Shown: in pieces, positions 1 through 9,875 of the stretch
How the letters are laid out: every line of letters starts with the position of its first letter
Position numbering within the stretch: position 1 is the first letter of the stretch
Assembly (NCBI GenBank): GCA_013368375.1
Contig: JAACJP010000087.1
Span: forward strand, 1-31,008
Direction of reading: 5' to 3'
DNA: 31,008 nt
Origin: Tricholomella constricta
Lineage: Eukaryota; Basidiomycota; Agaricomycetes; Agaricales; Lyophyllaceae
Made by a program: the position numbers and the translations under genes
The notes under the pieces: generated by a model
Told to the model about the DNA's origin: nothing
What the model saw: the letters and a program-made list of their open reading frames with translations, nothing else
The model's database searches: none

Positions 1-33
1 AGGGCTACCGCCCAGAAATAAGACAATTAATTT

Positions 34-104
34 TAGGAAGTAGGGTAATCGAAACTCTGTCTGCAATGTGTAAAATTGCTGCTAAACCACTCAGCTAACC
101 TCCT
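34..104 (-). tRNA. trnV(uac): tRNA-Val (anticodon UAC)
   Basis: On the minus strand the sequence folds as a cloverleaf. The acceptor stem AGGAGGT pairs with ACTTCCT and the D stem is GCT/AGC. The anticodon stem GCAAT/ATTGC encloses the loop TTTACAC, giving anticodon UAC. The T loop is TTCGATT, the T stem has one A-C mismatch, and the discriminator is A. No CCA is encoded. It is followed downstream by atp6 on the same strand. Confidence 0.88.
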
Positions 105-714
105 AATTTTTTTTTTATCACTTTTTTTATTTAAGATAAAAAAAGTCAATAAATAAACAAAAAAAATAACAGGCTTATTTTTTTCTGTTGACTTTTTTTT
201 ATTTATAAAAAAAGTGATAATAATTAAACAAACAGAAAAAAAATAACTAACAAAAAAAAGTAATTAGTAGTAATTTTTAAAAAAAAAAAATAAGACTTGG
301 GCGACTGCCCTATCACTTTTTTTATCTAAAGATAAAAAAGTAAATAATTAAAAAGAGAGTAAATTATTATATTTTACTCTCTTTTAATCACTTTTTTTGT
401 TATTGTTTTTGTTACTAAAAAAAATCAGGCCAGTTACTAAGTTATTTTTATTTACTTTTTACTAATCAATTTTGTAAAAATTGATAAGGTTTGTTTTATT
501 TAAGAGTTATTTTTTTTTGTTTATCTTAAAAAAAAAATTAAGTCCAACTATCACTTACTAATCAATTTTGTAAAAATTGATAAGGGTTATCTGTTTTTTA
601 GTTTAAGACAGATAACTGGCTAAGGCCTGTTATTTTTTTTGTAACAAAAAAAATTAAACAAAAAAAAAAAAATAGTAAATAAGGGATAAGGGTTATTTTT
701 TTTACATGCTTTTT
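105..714. repeat. Hairpin-dense spacer between trnV and atp6
   Basis: No gene is seen. The stretch is made of AT palindromes. Class A copies lie at about 117-149, 187-220 and 311-342, in both orientations, with TATCAC or GTTGAC ends. A short class C form (ACTAATCAATTTT, then a loop, then AAAATTGATAAGG) occurs twice, identically, at about 461-489 and 557-585. A small GC pair, GGGCGACTGCCC, sits at about 299-310 just before a class A copy. Confidence 0.8.
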
Positions 715-1482
715 TTAATGTAATTCTATAGCATCTCTTAAATAAGAACATACTAATAAAGTAAATACGAATGCTTGAATTAATGAAACAGCTATTTCTA
801 ATCCTACTAATGCTAAGAAAATAGCAAAAGGTATTAATGTAATAATAGCTACTATTATATTACCTGTAAATAATTTATATAGGTAAGTAGATAATATTTT
901 TAATAATGTATGACCAGCTACTATATTAGCAAATAATCGTACTCCTAAAGATACTGCTCTAGCTAAATAAGAAATTAATTCTATTAAAGCTAATAAAGGT
1001 ACTAATCCTAAAGGTGTTCCAGCAGGTATAAAGAATGAGAAGAATTTAATACCATGTATAGATATTGATAAGATAGTTACTCCTATAAATATTGTTAAAC
1101 TTAATCCTAAAGCAACCACACCACTAGCTGTAACAGCAAAAGAATAAGGAACATTAGAAATTAAATTTCCTATTAAAATAAAGAAAAATAATGAATATAC
1201 AAAAGGTAAATATATTTCATTATGAGTTCCTATTTGTTCTCTTACCATAGTATTTAAACTAGCAAATGAGGATTCTAATGAAATAGACCATTTACTAGGA
1301 ACTAAATTAAAATCGTTATTACCATAATAATGTAAACCTACTACTATTAATAATATAAATATTGTATATAAAGCTAAATTAGTTAAACTTAAATTTACAT
1401 GTCCTAATATTGGAGCATTAAATCCTATTAAACTTGTTACTTCAAATTGACTTAAAGGTGATAAAATAAATAAATTTGTCAT
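715..1482 (-). CDS. atp6: ATP synthase F0 subunit a
   Basis: This is subunit 6 (a) of mitochondrial ATP synthase, the inner-membrane stator that forms the proton half-channels against the subunit c ring. The protein is 255 aa from the chosen start, the usual fungal length, with about five or six hydrophobic helices. The family hallmark is the C-terminal block containing SLGVRLFANIVAGH, with the essential helix arginine. I start at the second Met (MTNLFILSPLSQFEV), which matches the conserved fungal N-terminus. The frame also allows an upstream Met at 1509 that adds nine hydrophilic residues. The stop is TAA. The single Trp is TGG. It lies between trnV and trnR on the minus strand, flanked on both sides by hairpin repeats. 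Confidence 0.97.
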   Translation of the reverse strand: MTNLFILSPLSQFEVTSLIGFNAPILGHVNLSLTNLALYTIFILLIVVGLHYYGNNDFNLVPSKWSISLESSFASLNTMVREQIGTHNEIYLPFVYSLFFFILIGNLISNVPYSFAVTASGVVALGLSLTIFIGVTILSISIHGIKFFSFFIPAGTPLGLVPLLALIELISYLARAVSLGVRLFANIVAGHTLLKILSTYLYKLFTGNIIVAIITLIPFAIFLALVGLEIAVSLIQAFVFTLLVCSYLRDAIELH

Positions 1483-1547
1483 TGTTATATTTTCTTTTTC
1501 TTCATTCAACTATATATTACCTCCTCAGTAGGACTGATTTTTTTTTT

Positions 1548-1582
1548 GTTGACTTTTTTTATTGTAAATAAAAAAAGTGATA
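1548..1582. repeat. Class A hairpin
   Basis: GTTGAC followed by a T-run, a short loop, an A-run and GTGATA. It sits just upstream of the atp6 start, flanked by T-rich and A-rich sequence that also pairs, so it lies in the loop of an outer palindrome (GGACTGATTT... with ...AAATTAAGTCC). Confidence 0.8.
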
Positions 1583-1737
1583 AAAAAAAATTAAGTCCAA
1601 CTATAACTTTTTTTATCTATATCACTTTAATAAAAAAAGTGATACCCCTTGCGGAAAAAAATTAGGGAGACAATTATAGGAACAAACTATTTTGGCTAAG
1701 CCAACATTTCTTATTACACTATCTTTCCTTTAAGATA

Positions 1738-1810
1738 AACATCTTAATGGAATTGAACCAATATTCTATTACTTCGAAGGTAATTGCTTTACCAATTTAG
1801 CTAAAGATGT
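1738..1810 (-). tRNA. trnR(ucg): tRNA-Arg (anticodon UCG)
   Basis: On the minus strand the acceptor stem ACATCTT pairs with AAGATGT. It is followed by TA and a D arm with stem GCT/AGC. The anticodon stem ATTAC/GTAAT encloses the loop CTTCGAA, giving anticodon UCG for CGN arginine codons. The T loop is TTCAATT and the T stem has one mismatch. The discriminator appears to be T, which is unusual. Confidence 0.87.
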
Positions 1811-1931
1811 TAATTATATCCTTCCAGCACTAGATTTTTTTTATTTTTATCACTAATTTTTACTTAATTTTTTTTTGTATCTAATTACAATAAAAAAAAT
1901 AACTGAACAGATAAAAATAAAAAAATTAATA

Positions 1932-2002
1932 GGACTTATTTTTTTTTTTGTTGACTTTTTTTATTGTTAATAAAAAAAGTGATAAAAAAAAATTAATTGG
2001 GC
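1932..2002. repeat. Nested hairpin: class A inside a T-run/A-run palindrome
   Basis: The outer palindrome is GGACTTATTTTTT... with ...AAAAATTAATTGGGC. Its loop is occupied by a complete class A copy (GTTGAC to GTGATA, about 1950-1984). A copy of the same arrangement in opposite orientation is present at about 9650-9722. Confidence 0.8.
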
Positions 2003-2068
2003 AATCTAATTTTTTTTGTATTTGTTACAAAAAAAATAACTACAACAAGTAATTAAAAATTTTAGGGT

Positions 2069-2142
2069 TACGAGTAAAGAGACTCGAACTCTTAATTTTG
2101 AATGCCTAAAACTCACCTGGCTACCAATTTCAGCATACTCGT
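2069..2142 (-). tRNA. trnL(uag): tRNA-Leu (anticodon UAG)
   Basis: The acceptor stem is ACGAGTA/TACTCGT and the D arm has a CTG/CAG stem with AATTGGTA. The anticodon stem TGAGT/ATTCA encloses the loop TTTAGGC, giving anticodon UAG. The T arm AAGAG-TTCGAGT-CTCTT is perfect and the discriminator is A. The variable region is only about five bases. That is short for a leucine tRNA; the second leucine tRNA at 25297 has a normal long arm. Confidence 0.88.
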
Positions 2143-2527
2143 TTCTCCTCTTTTTTTTTTATTTTTATCTGCCTGCTAATTTTTTTTTTTTTAATTTATT
2201 AAAATTCAACAGTAACTGGCCTGATTTTTTTAGTAAGGCTAATCCAGTTATTTTTTTTTTTTATCACTTTTTTTTCTATAAAGAAAAAAAAGTAAATAAA
2301 AAAATTAGAATGGCCAGTTGTAGTAGTTGACTTTTTTTATTTATATAAAAAAAGTGATAACTGGTCTACGGCCTGGATAAGGAGGGTTTGCTAGATATCA
2401 CTTTTTTAAGTCAATTACTTTTTTTTTTATCACTTACTAATCCAGTTAGTTGTAGTAAAAAAAAAATTGATAAGGTTTTTATCTAATTACAATAAAAAAA
2501 AAATTAGTCAATATAAAAAAAAAGTGA
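2143..2527. repeat. Hairpin-dense spacer between trnL(uag) and trnK
   Basis: No gene is seen. It contains a class B palindrome (2244-2317) with a class A copy in its loop (about 2262-2295), then an inverted class A copy (2326-2360), a GC core around 2361-2375, and a class C copy (2433-2474). The 2244-2391 part is a longer, filled relative of the block at about 8083-8190. Confidence 0.8.
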
Positions 2528-2599
2528 TGGAAACACCTGGATTTGAACCAGAACTTTCCCATTAAAAGTGAGACACTCCACCACTCGAGTTCTGCTTCC
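2528..2599 (-). tRNA. trnK(uuu): tRNA-Lys (anticodon UUU)
   Basis: The acceptor stem is GGAAGCA/TGTTTCC and the D stem ACTC/GAGT encloses GAGTGGTG. The anticodon stem TCTCA/TGGGA encloses the loop CTTTTAA, giving UUU. The T arm has loop TTCAAAT and stem TCTGG/CCAGG, and the discriminator is A. Confidence 0.92.
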
Positions 2600-2855
2600 T
2601 AACTACTGACTTTTTTATCTGTCTTTTGACTTTTTTTATTTATAATAAAAAAAGTGATATAAACCCTGCGGTGAATAATAAAAAAGTGGTAAAAAAAAAA
2701 AAAAAAAATAAGGTAAATAATAAAAAAGAGTTGTTAGGTTGTTAGGATGTTAGGATAGTAGGGGATAATTATTTATGATTTTTTTCTCAAACTAATTTTT
2801 TTTAGTAATAAAATTAGTGCTGATTAGTGATAAACAAAATTAGTGGCCCCAATTA

Positions 2856-3388
<533 letters not shown>

Positions 3389-4135
3389 CTAAATAAAAAC
3401 ATTAGATTGTAGAGCTATTATTAAAGACTGTATAGAATTTGGATCAATAAAACTACAATGCTGCATACCATCTGTAAATAGTTCTAAATTGAAGTTAGGA
3501 TTTTCTACTAGTTTATTACCTAATTTTAGTGCAAGTTTACCAATATGTATTTGCTGACAGGTTAATCCTACTTTTTTTGATAAATTAGACTTTACCTCTT
3601 CTTGCATAGATAATATATCTAGTCTTGTGTCTTCTTGTCTCTCTAAATCTTGTAAATTAGGGAAGCTAGCTATTTCTAGATTAGTCTCCTGTAATCTTTT
3701 ATTTATTCAAAAAGAGAAGTTGTATATTATTTTAACGTAAGGATTTCCTATAGGGGGACTTCCAGGAAATTGGTCTACTTCAGCTATATCAAAAGTGGTA
3801 AAACTATGAGTAGCTTTCTCATAAAACCCGTTAGATTCAACATGCAGTATAGCCCCCTTTGTTTCTTCCAGTAAAAACATGGTACCAAACTTACGTTCTG
3901 TAATTTGACTAGGCATTAACCAATTATTATTATCATTCACTTCAATAGCTTCCCTACGGAATGCTGAGAACAACCTATATTTTGAATCTAATTGATTAAA
4001 AAAAAAAGTCGAAAATTTATGATTATCTATTTGTGGAATATCACCTCCACCTAAGTGCATTAAAAACCGTACTGCCTGCTCCCAATTAATATTTAAATTC
4101 TGATGTTGAAAAATACAATTGATTAAAATTGCCAT
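3389..4135 (-). CDS. Unknown ORF of 248 codons, read through one TGA
   Basis: I do not recognise this protein. From ATG at 4133-4135 it runs 142 codons to a TGA (3707-3709), then stays open in the same frame for 105 more codons to a TAG/TAA-type end at 3389. Reading TGA as Trp (genetic code 4) gives 248 aa. It is soluble-looking, with no clear membrane helix or signal. The N-terminal half contains FLMHLGGGDIPQ and PGSPPIGNPYVKI. The C-terminal half is charged and helical-looking (about residues 140-190). Codons are less strictly A/T-ending than in atp6 or atp9. It lies between atp9 and rnl on the same strand and could be a plasmid-derived or free-standing mitochondrial ORF. It shows no LAGLIDADG, GIY-YIG, polymerase or ribosomal-protein motif that I can see. 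Confidence 0.6.
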
Positions 4136-4590
4136 TTGTTTTTTTTTTTTTTTTTTTTATTTGTAGATATTTACTTTTTTTTTTTATTTATATAAAAAAG
4201 TCAATACCAATATTTGTTAAGTTTAACATTTGTTTATTTTATTCACTTTTTTTTCTTTCTGTTTATTCACTTTTTTATCTTATAACTTTTTTAATCTGTT
4301 TACTGTAAGATAGATTAAAATTAGTAACAACTGGCCATTCGGCCTGGATAAAACAAAAAAAGAACTTAGTAATAAGTCAGTCAATAAAAAAAATAAGCCT
4401 TTTGACTAACTTATCTGACCAGGCCTTAGCCAGTTATCACTTTTTTTATAAATAAAAAAAGTCAACAGATAAAAAAGTCTGGGAGTGATAAAAATTAAGC
4501 CTGGTCAATAAAAAAAAAAAAATTAGGAACAAAGTCCATAAAAAAAGTCAATCAAATATAAATCTCAAGTTTTTTTATAAATTAGTATTG
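4136..4590. repeat. Hairpin-dense spacer between orf248 and the rnl 3' end
   Basis: No gene is seen. It starts with a run of about 20 T (from 4138). Class A copies follow at about 4171-4205 and 4436-4465. A GC core CTGGCCATTCGGCCTGG lies at 4331-4347, and a related GC core (CAGGCCTTAGCCAG) at about 4420-4434 sits directly before a class A copy. Confidence 0.7.
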
Positions 4591-4674
4591 CTAAACTATT
4601 TTCTTTAGAAAATTAATATACTTTACAGTATTTACATTCGCAACCTATTTAGAAATGTTCTATTTCTTAATTAT

Positions 4675-4740
4675 AAATTATTTTTTTTTATCACTTTTTT
4701 TATCTAAAGATAAAAAAAGTAAACAAAAAAATAATAATTT
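4675..4740. repeat. Class A hairpin inside the 3' part of rnl
   Basis: The core is TATCAC+T-run ... A-run+GTAAAC (4689-4724). It is flanked by a further pairing layer (AAATTATTTT with AAAATAATAATTT), so it is a nested pair close to the 3' end of the LSU rRNA. Confidence 0.75.
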
Positions 4741-6797
4741 TATTAGTATAAAGGGAGTAGATTCTTGCTTTATAGACATTCAGCACTTATCTATTATGTT
4801 TGTGGCTACCCAACTATGCATTATATTTATTCACTCTATTACTTAGTAATAAGTCTTGTAAATATTAAAAACAATTGGTACACTATGGAAACACAACCTA
4901 TTGGTCCTTTCGTACTGGAAGGTCTGTCCCTCTTTACTAAATTTTCCACCAGAAGATAGGGACCATACTGACTCACGTCGTATTAAACCCAACTCACGTA
5001 CCCTTTTAATCGGCGAACAGCCGAACCCTTCCAAGCTTCTTCCCCCGGAGGATAGGATGAGTCGACATCGAGGTGCCAAACAGCCGAGACAATGTGTACT
5101 CTCGTCGGCTATCAGCCTGTTATCCCTAGCGTAACTTTTATTAATTGATCCCCGTCTATCCCATATTATAGCGAGGGGTCACTATGCCCTACTTACATAT
5201 CTGTTTGACTTTTAAGTCTATCAGTTAAGCATGCTTACCGCCATTGAACTCTGCGCAACCCTTCACTGGTTGATTGATCTCCATTCAATTTCTAGCTATG
5301 CCTTTAAAAAAAAAAATAAAGAATAGATTAATACTACTTTTTAAAAAAAAAAGTGATAAGTTAATCCATTATTTGTAATAAATATTCTTTACAGAATAAA
5401 CAATCTTAATTTAGTTTGTTAAATTAAAAAAGAAAAAAAAAAATTTGGATGTACTTTGCTACTCTATTAAAGACGACCGCCCCAGTCAAACTGCCAATTA
5501 GTCAACTCTCCCTTTATATTTTAATTTTAAGGTAAACATAAACCCAACTTAAATTATAAGGTTTCCACTATATATCTCTCGATTTCCCTATTCTCTATTA
5601 ATTTAAGTTGTTATAGATTCATATGATAACTAATTACAGTAAAGCTGCATAGGGTCTTCCCGTCCCCCTGGTGGTAACGCGCATCTGCACGCGTAATTCA
5701 ATTTCACTGAGCAAGTTGTAGAGACAGCGAGACCATCGTTACATTATTGATACCGGACCACATTTAATGGCCAATTTATTTTGCTACCTTAGGATCCTCA
5801 TAGTTAAGACCGCTATTAACCAGACTTTCGATAAATCACAGTTTATATTTCCATGATTATTCTTATATTAATGGCATTGGGCAAATTTCACACAGTATAC
5901 TATCACATTAATGATTGCACTGTGTTGTGTTTTTAGTAAACAGTCGTGGCCTCCGATTATGTGTCACCTATTATTTAACTGGGTGATAGCCCTGGATAAA
6001 TAATAGGTACCTCTTGTCGTCAAACTTATGAGGTGAATTTGCCGAGTTCCTTAACAACTTTTAGCTCTACGCCTTAGTATTCTCAACTAACGAACCTGTG
6101 TCGGTTTAGGGTACGGTAGCAGGATAACATGAAACCATGAAATCCAGTTATATTAATTTCCTGATTACTTAAATTAGTTATTTGAAATAATTTGCTATAA
6201 TATACTCATCAGTAGTAGCTATTGCTACATCCCTTAGAGGCCGCATTAACACATAGAGGATCAACCTTTCTATTGTAACCCTTTCGTATTCGGCGAATTC
6301 CATTATAGGAATTTTTTACGTTACTCATGTCAGCATTCTCTCTTCAGTAACCTAATATATAATGAAACACTATAATTTCAACAGTTATACTGAATGTTCT
6401 ACTACCTAGATTAAGAATCTGGGCTACTGCCCTGATATTTAATATAATTATCTTAATCAACACAATATCGGTTGATTGTTTAGACCCGTTGAATTTTCGG
6501 CGCGGCTATCTTAAAGCTTTTATTTTGAAATAAAAGCAACTGCTGTTGCGTTGTTACAAACGTTCATTATAAGTAGCGACTGCCAGGCTCACTTCACAGC
6601 TGTATTTGATATTGCTACATCCTTATTTTCACTTAACAATCATTTGGGACCTTGATTAGTGTTCTCGGCTGTTTCCGTCTTGACTGTCCAACTTAGCATG
6701 TACAGTCTGAATATCTACTATCAATTTATGTAATTCCGAGATTCACTTCCAAAGGTAAGATTTTCTAGATCCCCGCAACCTAAACGCATTCATTTTT

Positions 6798-6864
6798 TAT
6801 CACTTTTTTTACTGGCCATTCTAATTTTTTTTTAGAAAAAAAAAATAACTGTAAAAAAAGTAAC
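6798..6864. repeat. Nested hairpin inside rnl: class B in the loop of class A
   Basis: Outer class A arms are TATCAC+T-run and A-run+GTAAC. The loop holds a complete class B copy (CTGGCCATTCTAAT+T-run to A-run+TAACTG, 6812-6851). CTG flanks the inner copy on both sides. Conserved LSU sequence resumes on either side, so the unit is an expansion within the rRNA gene. Confidence 0.85.
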
Positions 6865-7960
6865 TTTAAGAAAATGATTTGTTGGGAATTGCCTTGCTGT
6901 ACCTCCATAAATTTATTAGGGTAGTATAAAACTTTAAACCCAGAAGTAGACATCATACTAAAATATGTTTCGGTAGAAAACCAGCTAGCACCAGGTTAGA
7001 TTGGCATTTCACCACTTACCAAAACTCATCGGAGAATTATGCAACATTCAACCGTTCGATCCATTATAATCTGGTCTTGGTAAGATCACCTGGCTTCGGG
7101 TCTAATAGAAGTAACTTACCCATTACTATTTTTTTATGTCTATTGACTTAATTATAATATAGTCGCTTTCGCTAAGGCTATTAACCTTGCTACTCCTATT
7201 AACTTGCTGACCCATTATGCAAAAGGTACGCCGTCATTCTTTAAAAGAATTTCGACTGCTTATAGAATTACTAATTCAAGATCTATTTCACCATTTTTTA
7301 ACTTAGTTAAAATATATGTATACTACATGCTTTTCAAACTTTTCCTTCACAGTACTTTTTCACTATCGCTAAATTTATAATACTTAGCCTTAGAGGATGG
7401 TTCCCCTTTATTCCAACAAGTTATCTCTCATTGTACTTATTATTCTAATTATAACTTTTTTTTTTACAAAAAAAGTAAGTAAAGATAAATTCAAATATTA
7501 AAAATATATTTGAATTTATTTAATAGAAATAAAGATAAATATATTTTTTATAAGGACTTTGAACCTTTTTATAGTTATAATTTTAACTGGCTTATTTTTT
7601 GTTACAAAAATAAGCCTGATAAGTTATTATATTTTTTGTTTTATTTTATATATTTATCTTAGGCTAATTCGATTTCACTCACCATTACTCTCGAAGTCTC
7701 GGTTGATTTCCTTTCCTTTCCTTAATAAAATGTTTTACTTCAGGAAGTGTTTTATAATAAAGATTTACCTTAGGATTGCTTAATATTAATTTTTCCTTAT
7801 AAATAATAAGTATTGTTAATCTATTAATAAATATATACAATTCAGGCTTTAATTTTAAATAAGGCCTGTTATTATTTATAGGTTAAGCTTTTGGTTAAAT
7901 TTCCTCCTTTTTTTATAAATTTGCCTTAGTTTTCCTTAATAATCCCTTTAAAATACGTTA

Positions 7961-8368
7961 ATGTTTATTCAATTTATGATATTTCCTTTAATTTGGTTAT
8001 TATACTTTTATATTTAATTGGATAATTATAGAATATTTATTTGTTTTGTTTATATATTATATTGACTATTTTTTACTAATCCAGTTATTTTTTTTGTAAC
8101 AAATAAAAAAAAAAAATTAGACTGGCCAGTTGTAGTAGTTGATTTATATAAAAAAAGTGATAACTGGCTAAGGCCTGGATAAGGGTTTGTTTGTTTATTT
8201 TTATCTAAAAACAGATAAAAATAAGCCTGTTATTTTTTTTGTTTTGTTTTAACAAAAAAAATTAGAGCAAAGGGTTACAAATAAAAAACTGAAATAAAAT
8301 AAAAGAGGTGTAATATTTTTTACACTTTTTTTAGACACTATTTTTTATCAAAACAAATCAAATTTTAC
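7961..8368. repeat. Divergent spacer between rnl and orf265
   Basis: rnl reads leftward and the next genes read rightward, so this is the only clearly divergent intergenic space in the window and a reasonable place for promoters in both directions. No promoter consensus could be assigned. It contains a compact composite repeat (about 8083-8190): class B, then a shortened class A, then a GC core with CTGGCTAAGGCCTGG. A T-run/A-run palindrome follows at about 8197-8262. Confidence 0.6.
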
Positions 8369-9167
8369 ATGGGGGGTACTACTTATTTAATTAAAAAGAT
8401 GGTAGCTGATGTAGCTAATGGGTCATTTTCTAATTATGATACCAACCTTCATACCATTTACAATAGTGCAACATTAACTCAAACTTTAGTAAATAACATG
8501 GAGTTAGCTAGCAATACACATTATCAGGGTTTCGCAAATTTTAAAACTATCGTTAATAGCCATAAATCCTTTTAATAAATTAGCCTTGATTAATATATTT
8601 TCTTGGGATAATTTTATTTTAGGGACCGGATTATTTTTATCTACTACATTTTTTGTTGTTTTTTTTAGAGCAAAGTCATCTTTTATCGCTAATCAAGAAA
8701 TCCAAGGGAATACTTTTCTTGGAGGAGAATTAGAAAGTCCCTTACCTAATTCTTTATTCTGTTATTTAAATATAAGTTGCAATGCTATCAAAATTTTTAT
8801 TCAAGATCTTAGATCAGAGTATCTCGAATTTAATGAGTTACTGCCTCAGTACCTATATATCCAAAATAGGGCAAACAATCTTCATGTTGATGAAGAATCA
8901 TTTTGATATTTTATAATTTCTAAATTACCTGAGACTCCTGCGGGCCAGGCTGTTGAATTCGGTTCTTTGCTACACGCCGAAAGTCATTATATTAAATTAT
9001 TAAATTCTTTAAAAGAGTTAATAGAATCAAGGTATCCTCATGTAGACTGAAGTATTATTAATAATTATATAATTAGTGAAGATTCCACAATTATTTTGCC
9101 TAGTCCTTATATGGAAGTGAGCAAATTACTATTTGACCTCATGACTCATGGTAATTTATTTAATTAG
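8369..9167 (+). pseudogene. Unknown ORF (orf265) with one frameshift and two in-frame TGA codons
   Basis: I do not recognise this protein. The first part opens at ATG 8369 (MGGTTYLIKKMVADVANGS) and ends at 8575. A second part in the next frame is open through this overlap and continues to TAG at 9165-9167, but only if TGA at 8904-8906 and 9048-9050 is read as Trp. Removing one T from the T4 run at 8570-8573 would join the frames into about 265 codons, so this is either an indel in the assembly or a decayed gene. The middle has one strong hydrophobic segment (LFLSTTFFVVFF), followed by a long soluble region. Some GC-rich codons (for example around 8937-8950) stand out from the neighbouring core genes. 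Class: unknown accessory mitochondrial ORF. Confidence 0.5.
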
Positions 9168-9875
9168 TAGAGCAGGTTTTTTTTTTTTATAGTAACCCTT
9201 TTTACTTTAAAAAAAAAAAATTACTAAATAAGTAATAGGAGCAGGCTTATTTTTTTTTATTTACAAACATAAAAAACAAAAATAAGTAGGACGATAGTCC
9301 AACTATAATAAAAGTGGAAATATACTTAATGCTTGTAATAATTAACCAATTTCAATTAAATAATTATTTAATAACTGGAAAATCTGGCTTATTTTTGTTT
9401 TTGTTTTGTTTAATTTTTTTTGTATTTGTTACAAAAAAAATAACAGGCTAATTTTTTTGTTTTACTTTTTATTGTGTTGACTTTTTTTATCTGCTCAGTT
9501 ATTTTTTTTGTTTTTACTTGACTTTTTTTTATTTGTTTACTGTAAGATAGATAAAAAAAGTGATAAAAAAATTAGAATGGCCAGTAAGATAGATAAAAAA
9601 AGTGATAGTTGTAGTTATTTTTTTTGTAACAAATACAAAAAAAATTAGATTGCCCAATTAATTTTTTTTTATCACTTTTTTTATTAACAATAAAAAAAGT
9701 CAACAAAAAAAAAAATAAGTCCTACAAAAAAAAAAATAAACCAGTTATCACTTTTTTTTTTTAATATAAATAAAAAAAAAAAAGTAACTAAATAAACAAA
9801 GAACTGGCCATTCGGCCTGGTGATAATAAAAAATTAGTAGGGCTAATTTTAATCCAATAAACAAAAGAATCCTTA
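9168..9875. repeat. Hairpin-dense spacer between orf265 and cox2
   Basis: No gene is seen. Many nested palindromes occur. At 9479-9611 class A arms surround class B, and both share a repeated ATAGATAAAAAAAGTGATA segment. At about 9650-9722 a T-run/A-run palindrome holds a class A copy with TTATTAACAATAA in its loop. A GC core CTGGCCATTCGGCCTGG lies at 9804-9820, 55 bases before the cox2 start. Confidence 0.75.

Larger units (their letters stand above)
4590..7960 (-). rRNA. rnl: Mitochondrial large subunit rRNA
   Basis: The minus strand carries unmistakable 23S-like blocks. The sarcin-ricin loop AGTACGAAAGGACC lies at 4903-4916. The peptidyl-transferase region GCTAGGGATAACAGGCTG lies at about 5113-5131, and domain V segments with GGCACCTCGATGTCGAC at about 5058-5075. 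A 5' domain block with GGAAATCAACCGAG lies at about 7690-7712. Together these support one full-length gene of roughly 3.3 kb. No intron was recognised. Both ends are estimates (about plus or minus 100). Hairpin repeats sit inside it at 4675-4740, around 5300-5445 and at 6798-6864, and a small GC pair (GGGCTACTGCCC) at 6421-6432, all in regions that look variable. Small ORFs overlapping it are chance frames. Confidence 0.95.

Noticed and set aside
1672..1737. A tRNA-like stretch on the minus strand next to trnR, containing TTGGCTTAGCCAA
   Set aside because: The central stem would have a three-base loop, no acceptor stem or T arm pairs properly, and no anticodon loop of seven bases can be formed. 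It is probably a small palindrome.
4843..5134. Three overlapping small ORFs on both strands
   Set aside because: They lie wholly inside conserved large rRNA sequence (sarcin-ricin and peptidyl-transferase regions) and are chance frames.
4590..7960. Possible introns in rnl (and in cob or nad1)
   Set aside because: Conserved rRNA blocks follow each other with only short AT expansions; cob and nad1 are continuous apart from the one-base cob shift. No intron core or endonuclease motif is seen.
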